Source: Fodinibius sp041642155
GTDB lineage: Bacteria > Bacteroidota > Rhodothermia > Balneolales > Balneolaceae
NCBI RefSeq assembly: GCF_041642155.1
Contig: NZ_JBEPWZ010000071.1
Span: 1 to 12,091, forward strand
Direction of reading: 5' to 3'
Length of the DNA stretch: 12,091 bases
Each line of letters starts with the position of its first letter. The first letter of the stretch is position 1. This document shows positions 7,303-12,091 of the stretch, piece by piece. The notes under the pieces are model-generated. The model searched no databases and was not told the DNA's origin. It worked only from the letters and a program-made list of their open reading frames with translations. The translations under genes and the position numbers were made by a program.

Positions 7303-7527
7303 CTATCTGCGCTGCTGGATCTTTTCAATCAACTCCTTTCTGTCCAACTTTTCATAGTCGTCTATATTCTCTTCCTGGGCTTTTTGCTGTAACTCCTGAA
7401 GTGGCCATTCCTCCAGCTTTAATTTATTGGACCCGTTATTTTCTTCATTCTCTTTTTCTCCGGACCCGTCATTGACAAATTCTTCCTGGGGTTCCTCGTC
7501 TTCCGCTGATCTTCGATTATCTGACAT
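7303..7527 (-). CDS. Small acidic protein with C-terminal Rho_N/SAP-like motif
   Basis: This 74-residue protein has a disordered, strongly acidic first half (residues 1-36, rich in E, D, N, G and S). The C-terminal helix-extended-helix segment runs from LEEWPLQELQQKAQ (38-51) through IDDYEKLDRKELIEKI (55-70). That pattern, L..L...A.E..I..Y..L.+.ELI..I, matches the Rho N-terminal/SAP-like nucleic-acid-binding motif found in Rho and in many small stress-associated proteins. It is likely cytoplasmic and may bind DNA or RNA. The ATG at 7527 follows an AT-rich leader (AAATATT directly before it) with no Shine-Dalgarno, as is common in Bacteroidota. A terminator-like hairpin lies downstream. Whether it shares a transcript with the DUF2892-like gene 175 bp upstream is unclear. 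Confidence 0.75.
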   Translation of the reverse strand: MSDNRRSAEDEEPQEEFVNDGSGEKENEENNGSNKLKLEEWPLQELQQKAQEENIDDYEKLDRKELIEKIQQRR

Positions 7528-7702
7528 AATATTTAAATTTTTATTAGCATTATTTTCTGTTTTTTAATCCAGCCCTGTCGGGACACTTGTCATATTTTCC
7601 TGAGGTTAAGCGGGATTTATTTTTATAGAACACCCCCGAGGCTTTTGTTCCCCACAGCTGCCTGTTTTACTGAAAGAATACGAGCACCTCCTCATTCCTT
7701 TT

Positions 7703-8161
7703 TTATTTTCCCCGCTTTTTGGCAGCGACAAAAGCTTCTTCGGCCGAATGCAGGTTTTTATAATCGCCCCTTAACGCTTTTAAGGCATGTTTTTCCTGAT
7801 TTATCTCATTGCGCGTTCTGACCTTAAAATAACGGAAAATGGGCACAGGCGGACACCACCCTTGAAGAGCATGCTGTGCAAAGAAGCCAAGCACAACGGT
7901 CGGCAGAGCCAGCCATTTGCGATTCCCGAAAATGGATAAAGCGATTCCACTCAAAGCTAATGTGGACATATTTATTTCCAGGTAACGTTCAATATCCCAT
8001 TCTTCGTCAACTTCCTTAATACGCCGTGTAATCTCTTGTTCCTGGAGATCAGAATAGCGTTTTATATTATTTAGTATTTCTTCGTCAATTTTCAAGTTAG
8101 CTGAATCCGAAGTATTCTTTCGAACTCTCTTATCCTTCGCTATAAGATTATTTTCGCTCAT
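7703..8161 (-). CDS. DUF2892-like small membrane protein
   Basis: This 152-residue protein has a charged, helical N-terminal half (1-58), then a membrane hairpin at about 65-95 (TLALSGIALSIFGN and WLALPTVVLGFFAQ). It is followed by the conserved HALQGWCPPVPIFRYF (97-112) and a basic C-terminal helix (EKHALKALRGDY, 123-134). Inner-membrane proteins with ERYLE, two short hydrophobic segments and HALQGWCPP are known from many bacteria and are usually labelled DUF2892/YgaP-transmembrane-like. They have no established biochemical role; C103 is the invariant-looking cysteine. The start at 8161 is preceded by GAATATT and no Shine-Dalgarno, resembling the leader of the neighbouring Rho_N gene. The gene lies 97 bp downstream of the DksA-like gene on the same strand and may be cotranscribed with it. 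Confidence 0.75.
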   Translation of the reverse strand: MSENNLIAKDKRVRKNTSDSANLKIDEEILNNIKRYSDLQEQEITRRIKEVDEEWDIERYLEINMSTLALSGIALSIFGNRKWLALPTVVLGFFAQHALQGWCPPVPIFRYFKVRTRNEINQEKHALKALRGDYKNLHSAEEAFVAAKKRGK

Positions 8162-8258
8162 AATATTCTGGCTTTATTTTAGCTGTCCAATTTATACCGG
8201 AGAAATAACTGATGTGTTCCCTAACATTCGAAGAGACAAATTAAGTTATGTAGCATTT

Positions 8259-8681
8259 TCATGTCCGCGGTCCCGGGTGATCCGTTTCGTCTTTTTTGCG
8301 GGCTTCGGCACTAAAGCGGGTATAAGGGATCGCCTCCAGCCGTTCTTTTTGAATTTTTTTTCCTGTATCCTCACAAACACCATACGTTTTGTTCTCGATG
8401 CGTTTGAGGGCGGCGTCAATTTCATCTATTTTTTGGCGGTTGCGTTCCCTTAAAATATGATTTGTTTCTCTTTCCTGTTCTTCACTTCCCAAATCGCCCG
8501 GGTGATGATCCTGTGAGGAAACTTCATCATCATTTACAGCCTTTGGATCTTCTACCGATTCCTTCATTATTTCTTCATCCGCAATGGCCTCTTTACGTTC
8601 CTGCAGCAGGAGCTCTTTGAAATGATCTAATTCTTCTTCGTTGTAAGGCGTATTGTGAACGGGTGCATCAAGATTTGACAT
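8259..8681 (-). CDS. DksA/TraR-family protein with degenerate zinc finger
   Basis: This 140-residue protein has the DksA/TraR layout: a long helical coil region (about 15-98) and a C-terminal finger region. NHILRERNRQKIDEIDAALKRI (74-95) leads into YGVCEDTGKKI (100-110) and RLEAIPYTRFSAEA (114-127). Canonical members have four zinc cysteines; here only C103 remains, with T106, S124 and A127 at or near the other positions. Similar variants with a CxxTG and a cysteine-free second half are common in Bacteroidota, so this looks like a natural subclass rather than decay. The family binds the RNA polymerase secondary channel, but the role here is unproven. I chose M at 8681 because GAGGT stands four bases upstream; an in-frame ATG at 8735 would add 18 unlikely residues. 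DHHPGDLGSEEQE (58-70) matches the acidic linker of the YteA-like branch. Confidence 0.85.
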   Translation of the reverse strand: MSNLDAPVHNTPYNEEELDHFKELLLQERKEAIADEEIMKESVEDPKAVNDDEVSSQDHHPGDLGSEEQERETNHILRERNRQKIDEIDAALKRIENKTYGVCEDTGKKIQKERLEAIPYTRFSAEARKKDETDHPGPRT

Positions 8682-8685
8682 AATG

Positions 8686-8690
8686 ACCTC
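8686..8690 (-). promoter_or_regulatory. Shine-Dalgarno deciding the DksA-like start
   Basis: On the minus strand GAGGT is followed by CATT and the ATG at 8681. The spacing is slightly short but supports this start over the in-frame ATG at 8735. Confidence 0.55.
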
Positions 8691-8827
8691 TTTTATTAAA
8701 GGGTTTGATTTACTTTGCCTGTAGATAAAGAACACGGTTTTTGTTACCCCCGGCGTTCCGATTAATGTAGTACGAATGCTCAGGGTCTTTTAAGCTGTTT
8801 AGTTACCATATGAGTTTTGCCGTCAGA

Positions 8828-8856
8828 TTTTGTATCGGCCTGTTTCTGCCTATAAA
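8828..8856 (+). promoter_or_regulatory. Weak candidate promoter for the ExoD-family gene
   Basis: TATAAA (8851-8856) matches five of six bases of a -10 box. The hexamer 17 bp upstream, TTTTGT (8828-8833), is a poor -35 box. The AATCTTTG that follows (8855-8862) is one base from the Bacteroidota TAnnTTTG box. The implied leader is about 120 bases. Confidence 0.3.
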
Positions 8857-8878
8857 TCTTTGTTGTTCTATGCGCTCC

Positions 8879-8890
8879 ATTAACGTTAAT
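8879..8890. repeat. Perfect 12-bp palindrome, possible operator
   Basis: ATTAACGTTAAT is its own reverse complement. It lies downstream of the candidate promoter and about 97 bp before the ExoD-family start, a possible position for a repressor site. No regulator is identified. Confidence 0.3.
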
Positions 8891-8986
8891 AAGGTCTGTT
8901 TTTGCATTGGGCCCGTTTGCCGGACATATGAGGAACAACGGCTTTATGGTAGTAATTGAAAACAGCGTAAAAAAATGTGAGAAATT

Positions 8987-9577
8987 ATGAATAAAAAACC
9001 TTCAACTTTAATTGAACTGTTAGATCAAATTGAGAAAGCGGCGGATAACGGTAAAGATCAAGTTTCCCTGAATGAAATACTGGATACGGTGGGCCGCCGT
9101 TCATTCGGCCCGTTATTATTGTTAGCCGGGTTAATTACAATTGCCCCCGTCATAGGAGATATACCGGGAGTCCCTTCCATTATGGGCATATTTGTATTGC
9201 TGGCAGCGGGACAGTTACTATTGCGGCAGCAACATTTTTGGCTTCCCCGGTGGTTGCTTGAACAATCCATACATAAAAATAAAATCTTAAAGGGCATTGA
9301 ATGGATGCGCAAACCTGCCCGGTTCCTGGATCGCTGGTTAAGTATTCGCCTCACAATATTTATCCGGGGGACTGCAGTCTATATAATTGCGGTGGTGTGT
9401 ATCTGTATTGCTGCTGTTATGCCTGCCATGGAAGTTATACCTTTCAGTGCCAATGTTGCTGGCGCGGCTCTCACAGCTTTCGGTCTGTCACTGATAACAA
9501 AAGACGGACTTGTAGCACTGATCGCCTTTATATTTTCGGCAGGTACTTTTGGTCTGGTTGTATATCATTTTTTATGA
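8987..9577 (+). CDS. ExoD-family exopolysaccharide synthesis membrane protein
   Basis: This 196-residue protein fits the ExoD family in length and motif order: a short cytoplasmic N-terminal helix (5-36, STLIELLDQIEKA), hydrophobic segments at about 42-58 and 63-79, then the characteristic GQLLLRQQHFWLPRWL (75-90) and SIHKNKILKGIEW (94-106). Two or three more membrane segments follow at about 128-147, 152-170 and 174-194, with the late TKDGL (171-175) typical of the family. ExoD was described from rhizobial exopolysaccharide and alkaline-tolerance mutants; its biochemical role is not established. It is the only complete plus-strand gene here and lies divergent from the DksA-like gene. The ATG at 8987 has a weak GTGAGAAATT leader. 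A strong hairpin 71 bp downstream may end its transcript. The call is fairly sure from motif pattern alone. Confidence 0.82.
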   Translation: MNKKPSTLIELLDQIEKAADNGKDQVSLNEILDTVGRRSFGPLLLLAGLITIAPVIGDIPGVPSIMGIFVLLAAGQLLLRQQHFWLPRWLLEQSIHKNKILKGIEWMRKPARFLDRWLSIRLTIFIRGTAVYIIAVVCICIAAVMPAMEVIPFSANVAGAALTAFGLSLITKDGLVALIAFIFSAGTFGLVVYHFL

Positions 9578-9647
9578 TTTAAATTAAGTTGATATGATCC
9601 ACATCGAGAAACCCTGGTTTTTTAAAGCCCTCATTCATTAAAATAGA

Positions 9648-9675
9648 GGTGCCCCGGCATGATAGCCGGGGCACC
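9648..9675. terminator. Strong hairpin between convergent genes, likely bidirectional terminator
   Basis: The perfect 11-bp arms GGTGCCCCGGC (9648-9658) and GCCGGGGCACC (9665-9675) enclose the loop ATGATA. The T-rich tail is better on the minus strand (TCTATTTTAATG) than on the plus strand. It sits between the convergent ExoD-family and ferritin-like genes and could serve both. It shares CCGGCATGAT with the hairpin at 7193-7226. Confidence 0.6.
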
Positions 9676-9782
9676 CGCCTTACCCTCATTTATGGATATG
9701 AAGTAAGGGATTAGCAGCGTTTCCACTGCAGTATAGGATACTATTTTCAGACTTGTTCATGTATTATATATTCTGTACTCCC

Positions 9783-9796
9783 TGACATCAATGTCA
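9783..9796. repeat. Short inverted repeat near the 3' end of the ferritin-like gene
   Basis: TGACAT and ATGTCA flank the dinucleotide CA. It lies 30 bp past the stop of the ferritin-like gene. It may be a small mRNA 3' structure or chance; no function is assigned. Confidence 0.2.
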
Positions 9797-9826
9797 ATGC
9801 CATATGCTATAAAGAACGCAGGATAC

Positions 9827-10324
9827 TTAGTTGTTCTTGGCCTGCTTGTTTACATTATCGACCGCAAGATCATTGAGCTTCTCGTCGGCCGACGACTCCT
9901 CGTCCAGGGTTTCCTGTAATTTTTCAGCTGCTTCCTCATGGTTTAGAGCCTCCGCATAGTGAACGGCGGTGCCGTAGGCAGAAATTTCATAGTGCTCTAC
10001 ACGCTGAGCGTCAGCAATCAACCCGGCATCACGAACTTCGGGGGCCGCATCCTCCGAGATGAATTCTTCAGCCTCCTCAATGAGGCCTTTCATTGCCTCG
10101 CAGGTATCTCCTGAAAGATCAATGTCAAGTATGTCAGCTATTTCATCGAGACGTTTTTTTTGATTCTTTGTTTCTTCGAGATGATCCTCAAAAGCCTTTT
10201 TCAGGCTATCATTATCGGCTTCTTTTTTCATTTTAGGCAACGCTTTTATTAATTGTTTTTCAGCGCTGTAAAGATCCCTTAACTGGTGATGAAAAAGGTC
10301 CTCAAGATTATTTAATTTTCCCAT
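9827..10324 (-). CDS. DUF892/YciF-like ferritin-like protein
   Basis: This 165-residue, strongly acidic, all-helical protein has the four-helix layout of the YciE/YciF (DUF892) ferritin-like family, which is linked to stress responses in enterobacteria and many soil bacteria. Characteristic segments are LEDLFHHQLRDLYSAEKQLIKALP (7-30), FEDHLEETKNQKKRLDEI (45-62), CEAMKGLIEEAEEFI (75-89) and IADAQRVEHYEISAYGTAVHYAEAL (103-127). Likely di-metal ligands are E22, E51, E110 and E113 with H48 and H111 nearby, by analogy with ferritin-like bundles; this is inference. Iron or peroxide handling is plausible but unproven for the family. The ATG at 10324 has no strong Shine-Dalgarno. The gene is monocistronic by position: a hairpin lies downstream and a 200-bp gap upstream. 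Confidence 0.9.
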   Translation of the reverse strand: MGKLNNLEDLFHHQLRDLYSAEKQLIKALPKMKKEADNDSLKKAFEDHLEETKNQKKRLDEIADILDIDLSGDTCEAMKGLIEEAEEFISEDAAPEVRDAGLIADAQRVEHYEISAYGTAVHYAEALNHEEAAEKLQETLDEESSADEKLNDLAVDNVNKQAKNN

Positions 10325-10524
10325 AATGGTTGAGCTCTTGTTGATTTTGTTAATGATTGTTTAGTAGATCTATCAAAATGTCTTACCTACAATAAAAAAA
10401 AATATGTTGGCTGCAAGTAAACCAGGCTGTGATTTCTCTGTGGTCGGTTTTGTTACATTGAGGGTGGGAGTTATTCCCAGTCCCTTTCTAATGAAAAATA
10501 TCCGCCTGGTACGAAAACATCTCA
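10325..10524. other. 200-bp intergenic region with one dispersed-repeat copy and a small hairpin
   Basis: Between two minus-strand genes. It carries one copy of a dispersed motif (TGTGGTCGGTTTTGTTACA, 10439-10457) and a 5-bp stem, TGGGA (10466-10470) with TCCCA (10476-10480), about 45 bp past the lipoprotein stop. It must also hold the promoter of the ferritin-like gene, which I could not place. Confidence 0.5.
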
Positions 10525-11106
10525 TTAATTGATTTCCGGCTGGTTATTGCCGTTATCCAGGGAATCCTCCTTAACCGTAAGTTGTCCGCGAAGTTCACCG
10601 TCGTCAAAATCAGCTGAATACACGCTGATGTACAGGCTGTCTTTTTTGAGCATTGAGATTTCTCCCTTATCCAGTTTATAGGAGGAATCCCAGGAACCTG
10701 AAGTTTTGTTATTGTCCAGGGTAGGATCCAGCTGTTGCACTCTCTCGCTTTGTAAAGCCCGGTGAATATAGGAGCCGGCATACTCGGAGCTTAAGCCCGA
10801 AAACTGTCCCTCCATATGAATACTGTCGCCCTCCAGGGTTAAGGTAACGGATCCGCTGCCTTGCGTGTCCTCTTTTGCCTCGTTAGAGGCCTGAAGAGTA
10901 GCTTCAAAGATAGGGCTTTTTCGGTATGTGGTGTCTTTCCGCTCTTCAACCAACTCTCGCTGCTGCTCCTGTTCCTGTTGAAGTCTTTCACGCTCTGCTT
11001 TATCAGTATCATTATTTTGACATCCCGTTATCAGGCAAATACTGGTAAAAAGTATGATACCAGGTAATCGGTAATATGGTATAGCAGTTTTCTTTTTCAT
11101 AGTCAT
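10525..11106 (-). CDS. CHRD-domain lipoprotein
   Basis: This 193-residue protein begins with a lipoprotein signal: basic MTMKKK, a hydrophobic stretch (about 14-27) and lipobox ITGC with C29 as the lipidated residue. A charged coil follows (36-58, rich in E, Q and R), then a CHRD domain (about 66-178). CHRD marks are IFEATLQASNEA (66-77), GSGSVTLTLEGD (83-94), GSYIHRA (111-117), SGSWDSS (136-142), LYISVYSADFDDGELRGQL (158-176). CHRD domains, named after chordin, occur in secreted and surface proteins; their biochemical role is unknown. It should sit on the periplasmic or outer face of a membrane. The ATG at 11106 has AAGG seven bases upstream, favouring it over the second ATG two codons later. 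It is transcribed away from the 710-bp interval at 11107-11816. Confidence 0.88.
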   Translation of the reverse strand: MTMKKKTAIPYYRLPGIILFTSICLITGCQNNDTDKAERERLQQEQEQQRELVEERKDTTYRKSPIFEATLQASNEAKEDTQGSGSVTLTLEGDSIHMEGQFSGLSSEYAGSYIHRALQSERVQQLDPTLDNNKTSGSWDSSYKLDKGEISMLKKDSLYISVYSADFDDGELRGQLTVKEDSLDNGNNQPEIN

Positions 11107-11344
11107 TTCTAACCTTGTGTTGAACTTAAAAAAACTTCGAATCTCCTCTCACTTTTTAATTAAATGATTGTGGTATGTAATTTTAAAAGGTTCGGATGTT
11201 ATTGAGATCATTCTTTACTGTCATGAGTGTGATTCCGGAGAAATTGTCTTGATAATTTTCTTAAAACATCACTTTAGCCGAATGTAACGACTGAAGTTTC
11301 TTTAATTAATGAATCTATTGTAATAGCTGCTTTTTGGATCTTCT

Positions 11345-11375
11345 TGTGGTTGGTTTTGCTACAGCATAACGAGAG
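11345..11375 (+). repeat. Dispersed repeat copy A
   Basis: It starts TGTGGTTGGTTTTGCTACA (11345-11363), matching 17 of 19 bases of 10439-10457, and goes on through ATAACGA. From 11352 it matches the copy at 11493-11516 closely. A GGCTTT-TGC-AAAGCC hairpin follows immediately. Confidence 0.5.
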
Positions 11376-11409
11376 GCTTTTGCAAAGCCGGGAAATTTGA
11401 TCAATCAAA
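11375..11409. repeat. Two adjacent inverted repeats after repeat copy A
   Basis: First, GGCTTT (11375-11380) and AAAGCC (11384-11389) with loop TGC. Second, TTTGAT (11396-11401) and ATCAAA (11404-11409) with spacer CA. Two small stems six bases apart next to a dispersed repeat may be part of one element or a structured RNA. Confidence 0.35.
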
Positions 11410-11492
11410 GACTGAGCGGATTTGAACCCGTAGCATATAAGACATATGTGAGGATTTTGAATGCGCGAAAATACAGAACGAACCAAAAGAAC

Positions 11493-11516
11493 GGTTTTGC
11501 TACATTATAACGAAAA
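11493..11516 (+). repeat. Dispersed repeat copy B
   Basis: GGTTTTGCTACA (11493-11504) followed by TT and ATAACGA. Over 24 bases it differs from copy A, 141 bp upstream, at about four positions. Confidence 0.5.
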
Positions 11517-11701
11517 GAGGAACGGTTGATGAGCAACAGGTTGGTGGATCTTATTATAGAATAGAGATGATTTTTAAATACACCCGGGAGGACAACGCGG
11601 CCTTTTACCTACGCCCGCGGTTTGTGAATATTAATACATAAACGATAGGTGTTAACAGGTTCAACCCTGCCCGTCTTCGCCAGCAGAAGGCAAAATTTTA
11701 C

Positions 11702-11757
11702 TACAGTAAGTAAGCCAAAATTGTTACAGGTGAGTAACTCTTCAGGATTTATCTTTG
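11702..11757 (+). promoter_or_regulatory. Candidate promoter with tandem operator-like repeats for the last gene
   Basis: TATCTTTG (11750-11757) matches the Bacteroidota -7 box TAnnTTTG, with the start codon about 60 bp downstream. No TTG box at the usual 19-21 bp spacing is present, so the match is partial. Just upstream are two similar words, TACAGTAAGTAA (11702-11713) and TACAGGTGAGTAA (11725-11737), 23 bp apart, or about two helical turns. The second contains a GTTAC/GTAAC stem (11723-11738). Confidence 0.35.
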
Positions 11758-11816
11758 CTATTTCTTGCTTTTACTTGTTGAGGATAAAAAGCTGGCAGAG
11801 CCAAGAGGAAAGGCGT

Positions 11817-12091
11817 ATGGCAATAGGAAAAGACAAAAAAAAGAAATCCCATCTTGATACCTGGTCGATGGGTATTGAAGAGGTAAAAGTTGACTTAAAG
11901 CGGGCCTTGGTCGGCGGCGGAATCTCGGTTGTCATTATTCTGACGGGGAGCTGGCTGGTGGGTGAGGCGAGTGGTTCGGAGGCATATCAGCTGTTCAAAT
12001 CCACCCTTCCCGCAACCCGTTCTTTTTTCGGCACGTTGTTGCTGGGACTGGGTAACATACTCGCATTGATGCTTACTTTGCTTAGCCTCAG
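11817..12091 (+). CDS. Membrane protein of unknown family (N-terminal part only)
   Basis: The frame opens with ATG at 11817 and continues 91 codons to the right edge without a stop. GAGGAAAGG, a good purine-rich ribosome binding site, lies 5-15 bases upstream. The protein starts with a basic, lysine-rich cytoplasmic segment (MAIGKDKKKKSHLDTW), a charged helix (18-29), then a hydrophobic segment (about 31-49, containing VGGGISVVIILTGSW). A second one starts around residue 70 (FFGTLLLGLGNILALMLTLLSL). No family was recognised. It is preceded by a candidate promoter and tandem repeats and is transcribed away from the CHRD lipoprotein gene. Confidence 0.75.
   Translation, partial: MAIGKDKKKKSHLDTWSMGIEEVKVDLKRALVGGGISVVIILTGSWLVGEASGSEAYQLFKSTLPATRSFFGTLLLGLGNILALMLTLLSL

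Larger units (their letters stand above)
8682..8986. other. Divergent intergenic region between DksA-like gene and exoD-like gene
   Basis: This 305-bp region separates divergent genes, so it must contain promoters for both. It holds the candidate plus-strand promoter at 8828-8856 and a perfect 12-bp palindrome at 8879-8890. No convincing minus-strand promoter for the DksA-like gene was seen, and no small protein or RNA gene was recognised. Confidence 0.6.
11107..11816. other. 710-bp gene-poor interval with dispersed repeats and hairpins
   Basis: This region separates the lipoprotein (minus) from the final membrane protein (plus). I see no convincing gene: the longest frame, about 70 codons at 11274-11486 minus, has no recognised protein family or start signal. 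It holds several copies of a TTTTGYTACA motif, two adjacent small hairpins (11375-11409), a GC-rich imperfect stem (about 11593-11624), and the likely promoter of the last gene. An unrecognised small RNA or the remains of a mobile element are possible. Confidence 0.5.

Noticed and set aside
7528..7702. Possible terminator or promoter between the Rho_N and DUF2892-like genes
   Set aside because: Only 3-bp stems such as CCC-TGTC-GGG and no good promoter boxes were found; nothing worth listing.
8682..8735. N-terminal extension of the DksA-like protein to the ATG at 8735
   Set aside because: The extra 18 residues look non-family, and the downstream ATG has a GAGGT site; the shorter start is preferred.
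9301..9582. Second plus-strand frame overlapping the ExoD-family gene
   Set aside because: A cysteine- and tyrosine-rich shadow in another frame of a gene with a good family match.
10488..10781. Minus-strand frame of 97 codons overlapping the CHRD lipoprotein
   Set aside because: Frame-shifted shadow; the CHRD frame has the signal peptide, lipobox and domain motifs.
11415..11435. GGATTTGAACCCG, resembling the T-arm of a tRNA read in reverse
   Set aside because: Only two base pairs form in the would-be T stem, and no matching acceptor or anticodon arms are nearby.
11274..11486. Minus-strand frame of 70 codons in the gene-poor interval
   Set aside because: No start signal and no family recognised, and it runs across both hairpins and a repeat copy; kept only as part of the interval description.

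Overview
The window looks like a chromosomal segment from a member of the Bacteroidota/Balneolota line, possibly a halophilic or soil Balneolaceae-type bacterium. This is inference from moderate GC content, A/T-rich leaders that often lack a Shine-Dalgarno site, very acidic small proteins, and the gene repertoire. No rRNA, tRNA, CRISPR array, intact insertion sequence or phage gene was recognised.

Left part (1-4752, all minus strand): a compact four-gene carbohydrate operon. In transcription order it holds a 776-residue fusion of a GT4-type glycosyltransferase with a C-terminal helical-barrel-like domain, a second GT4 glycosyltransferase (GTG start), a 314-residue GH130 protein, and a second, longer GH130 protein that runs off the left edge. 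Gaps are 11, 32 and 22 bp. Two glycosyltransferases with two GH130 enzymes (a family of beta-mannoside phosphorylases and mannosidases) suggest that a mannose-containing oligosaccharide or glycan is made and then recycled by phosphorolysis. A 323-bp gene-free leader precedes the operon.

Middle (5076-8681, minus strand): a FAD oxidoreductase fused to a Rieske domain, resembling Bacillus YhfW, with a good promoter and Shine-Dalgarno; a four-helix membrane protein of unknown function; a terminator-like hairpin; a small acidic protein ending in a Rho_N/SAP-like motif; a DUF2892-like membrane protein; and a DksA/TraR-family protein that keeps only one of the four zinc-finger cysteines.

Right part (8682-12091): a divergent plus-strand ExoD-family membrane protein, a strong hairpin between convergent genes, a DUF892/YciF-like ferritin-like protein, a CHRD-domain lipoprotein, then a 710-bp gene-poor interval carrying short dispersed repeats and hairpins, and finally the start of an unrecognised membrane protein cut by the right edge.

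Together the genes read like a general-stress or envelope neighbourhood: glycan synthesis and turnover, ExoD, a YciF-like ferritin-like protein, a DksA-like regulator, small membrane proteins and a lipoprotein. The least explained parts are the GT4/GH130 operon, with its unusual fusion enzyme, and the repeat-bearing interval at 11107-11816.
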